Assembly: GCA_963969395.1 (NCBI GenBank)
Contig: OZ017803.1
Location: 15,190,001-15,254,000, forward strand
DNA length: 64,000 bases
Reading direction: 5' to 3'
Source of the DNA: Pseudoscleropodium purum
Taxonomy: Eukaryota; Streptophyta; Bryopsida; Hypnales; Brachytheciaceae
The notes beneath the pieces were generated by a model. That model made no database searches. It had not been told where the DNA came from and worked only from the letters and a program-made list of their open reading frames with translations. Shown here piece after piece: positions 61,096 through 64,000 of the stretch (position 1 is its first letter; each line of letters opens with the position of its first letter). The translations under genes and the position numbers were made by a program.

Positions 61096-61777
61096 TGAAC
61101 TAAAATTTCAACTGATTGTGTCATAATTTTAGCTCCTAGGTACTTTAGAGGTTAATAACCTATACTTTTGAGCTTTTTCAATATTGACTATAAGTTTTTA
61201 TTTTTAAAAATTACCAATTCAAATAACATATGAAATGACTTGTAGAAATAGTTTGAAAAATAAATTGAAGTGATATGTTTTATAATATAATATAGTGATT
61301 CCAAATTTGGATGCTTGTCGTTTCTAATGGACACTTTAAATAACCTCCAAGCGTCAATGTCTAATGCCAATAAGTATGTCATAAACAAGACTTTGAGACC
61401 TATATATGCATCATCACTCGACCAAAGCTAGTCAAGATCATCTTTGATTCCTTGAACACAAAAGTGCTACTAGGTGAAAAAAATCAACTGTGTTTGGACC
61501 TTTTAGGCCTTATAAAATGGTTAAATTAATGACTCCTTCCTCTCTTCTCCCTCTTATCATCTCATTTCTTTAGAATTTAGATGGAAATTTAGGAAAGGGT
61601 CTTCTTTCTAGAAAAAGTATTTAGCATAAGCATCACTTGTGTAAACTCCTTGGATTCCATCATAGAATTTGAAGCAAACAAGCTCTTCAGTTATACCAAT
61701 CTCTTACAAGTTGGAGTTCTATTACAAAGTTAACCTTGCCCTCCAACTACAATTCATCATCAACACCCTTCCTATCA
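61096..61777. other. AT-rich intergenic DNA, nothing recognised
   Basis: No supported features. Confidence 0.5.
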
Positions 61778-62835
61778 CACTACTAGAAATGCACAATCAA
61801 AACAACAAAAATTCAACTGATTTTTGTTATTTGAGACAGTAGAATGACCATTTTGTAACTTTTTGTGAAAATCAACAAAATAACAAATTATTTCTGTTGA
61901 TTTGAATAGTACAATGACCAAATCAACAAGTTTTTGTTGAATTTGAAATCTTTTAAGAATCTTTTTTGGAATTTTTAGAATCTTTTTTAAATCTTTTTGG
62001 AATATTTGAGAATCTAAGTATAATGATTTAAAAAAAGTTAATTATGTAAAATTCAATCTTTTTTCAATTCAGCAAACTTTGGAGTTCATTCTCGCATAGT
62101 AGAAAAAAAAAATTTTAACTTAGAACTGAGAAAAGTTGTAAATTCAAGCTACCTTTCACCTTCAAAAATCCTTTTGTGATTTCTATTCTCCAATCGATAG
62201 TTATAGACAAAAATCAGAGACGGGTAGTTATGAACATTTATTTTGACATTTTCAAACATCCTCTCTGATTTTTGTCCATAACTTTTGATTGGAGAATTTA
62301 AATCACAAACGGATTTTTGGAGGTGAAATCTAGTTTGAAATTACAACTTTTTTTAGTTCCAAGTTTTTTGAAAAAATTTGTTCTACTATGACTAAATGAC
62401 CTCTGGAGTCCGCTGAAAATACAAAACACATGAAAAAACTAAATATATAAAATTCTATTTCTTGTGTGGTTACTTAAATATTTAGGTGGTTTAGTGGTTG
62501 GAACCTTGGACCTTCAAACATAAGGTCTGAGGTTCAAATCCCCTTGGAGGCACCTACTTGCGTGGCGGGCTACTTAGATGGCCTTGCCCGCTTGGCTGGC
62601 CGCCTAGGTGGCTGCTTGGGCAAAAAAAAAACTATTTTAAATGGGCACCGCCCCAAAAAAATTTAATTTGAAATTTTAATTAATTAATTAATTAAATATA
62701 ATTTATCCAAAACACCAAAAAAAATCAATAGATTTCAATTTGATTTTGTCCAAAACAACACCTCTAAAATGATTGAATCATTCAATAGATTTGAGTTGAA
62801 ATTCTATTGTTTTGGTCATGAATTTTCTAGTAGTG
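61778..62835. mobile_element. Non-autonomous CACTA-ended foldback element, 1058 bp
   Basis: Both ends are CACTACTAGAAA (right end inverted) with a 3-bp duplication TCA (61775-61777 and 62836-62838), as in CACTA/En-Spm elements. The middle is a long imperfect foldback, about 62045-62222 against 62262-62440; for example CTCCAATC and ACAAAAATCAGAGA appear in both arms. No transposase is encoded. It contains a SINE-like insert. Confidence 0.82.
62484..62632 (+). mobile_element. SINE-like tRNA-derived insert
   Basis: An A-box-like TTAGTGGTTGG (62491-62501) and a B box GGTTCAAATCC (62531-62541, a perfect fit to GGTTCRANNCC) stand in tRNA-like spacing. They are followed by a GC-richer body with GCTTGGCTGGCCGCCTAGG and an A-run (62622-62630). 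The higher GC and poly-A tail mark it as a pol III SINE rather than a functional tRNA. Confidence 0.6.
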
Positions 62836-64000
62836 TCAATGCTATTATCATTCCTTCATCAACTCGAAGATTAATATTCCCTCAAGTCTTCATTTCTTCA
62901 ACCTTGTAATAAACAAACCAATTACATGAAGATTAGATTAACCATTCAACCTATTTTATCATTGACTGCAAATTCACTTCAACTACTAACTAATTCCATA
63001 TTGTAAAACACTCCACCAAATATTACGGCTAATGGCAATAATCCAATAATTTGATCCATCCTAAATGGCTCCATCCAATACAATGTTTTCTATAAATAAT
63101 TATATAGATTCAAACCATAACTTAAATTTACTACACTAGTACTATAAATAATGATACAATAATCATATAGTTGCAAACTATAACTTAAAACTACTACATT
63201 AGTACAATGGATAAACAATGGAAAAACAATCATATATATATATATCTATAATTCCAAACTCACTTTGATAATTTGCAAACACGACACTTGTAACATCTAA
63301 GCACCATTGATCCTCTTCGTTATACAAATCTTGCTAACTGAATGTAACTCGGACAAAGACATCCTCACACCTATTCAACTATCCACATTAAAAATAAAAA
63401 AGCTCACATACATGATAAGCTAGGCCAATTTCTAATCTCCACTACCAAACCTAAACTTAAATGATCATTGACCTAATATATATGTAATACACAACAATAC
63501 ATACCACTAGTCTAATCACCCATACAAACATTTGAAATTGAGCTCATTTTAATATGCTAAAGATACAAATACAAAAGGCAAAAGTCAACCTTCTACCCAA
63601 TCATCAATATTGTCTCCTTTATCACCTATTCTAAATACATTATTACTTACTTTTGATTAATACACTCTTCTTTCTCTTCACCTCTTACTTGCCCTATTCA
63701 AATTGATACTTTTTATTCCTCTTACAATAAAAACATAATTTTCAATTCTATGTAGGCCTTGTTCACTCTTACTAATGGCAAGGTAATGGACTAGTTCACA
63801 TCCTTGCTTTAGAAGACATAAGCCAAATTATACATTGGGCTTGATTGCCATTAACACATAACTCTCAATCCAACACCATCATCATTGTCTTTGGCAAGAA
63901 TTGGCATGAACATTGTGCCTTCTAAAACAAAATTTTGTGACATACACATCTTTGCATAATTTGATGCTAAATCTATTACATACATCAAATCTATACAACT
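62836..64000. other. AT-rich intergenic DNA, nothing recognised
   Basis: A TA microsatellite lies near 63232-63244. No gene supported to the window end. Confidence 0.55.

Noticed and set aside
62484..62560. Functional tRNA gene
   Set aside because: A and B boxes are present, but no acceptor or anticodon stem folding is evident, and an A-tail follows inside a transposon.

Overview
This is a piece of a plant nuclear genome, most likely from a bryophyte and probably a moss. That placement is an inference from four things: an intron-bearing plant synaptotagmin gene with a SYT5-type tail, an intronless NLR with moss-style 'LPESIG' repeats, remnants of a kinase family whose DFG motif reads DFE, and long AT-rich gene-poor DNA full of transposons. 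Only two loci look like intact host genes: the 3' part of a synaptotagmin (SYT5/NTMC2T2-like, 1-2575) and an NLR immune receptor (18046-20913).

Layout. 1-2.6 kb: last seven exons of the synaptotagmin gene. 3-12.2 kb: a diverged segmental duplication (about 3.0-5.8 kb against 9.9-11.15 kb) carrying the leaders of two broken kinase genes; one copy kept the kinase domain (5.8-6.8 kb) and the other the N-terminal part (11.8-12.2 kb). A third broken copy lies at 52.4-53.75 kb with a diverged leader near 46.9 kb. 17.5-21.2 kb: a Copia-like LTR and primer-binding site, directly followed by the NLR, whose LRR repeats continue as decayed sequence past the stop. 23.7-24.0 and 35.3-35.7 kb: two GC-rich hAT-type MITEs in opposite orientation, each with a perfect 8-bp target duplication.

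24.8-34.5 kb is the main find: a decayed 9.7-kb Ty3/gypsy-type LTR retrotransposon. In order it encodes Gag with zinc knuckles, aspartic protease, a cytosine-5 DNA methyltransferase, reverse transcriptase, RNase H, integrase and a C-terminal PHD finger. An element that carries both a DNA methylation writer and a probable histone reader could influence its own chromatin.

36.9-37.1 kb: a CACTA-ended MITE. 39.4-43.1 kb: a 3.64-kb unclassified element with a 5-bp target duplication and a broken gag-like gene on the minus strand. 43.8-45.2 kb: a piggyBac transposase pseudogene. 53.8-64 kb: AT-rich DNA with a 1.06-kb CACTA-ended foldback element that contains a SINE-like tRNA-derived insert.

A shared theme is mutational decay by C-to-T change. 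Nearly all premature stops in the gypsy, piggyBac and gag-like genes are TAG where CAG is expected, or TGA where CGA is possible. This fits deamination of methylated CHG and CG sites in silenced plant transposons.
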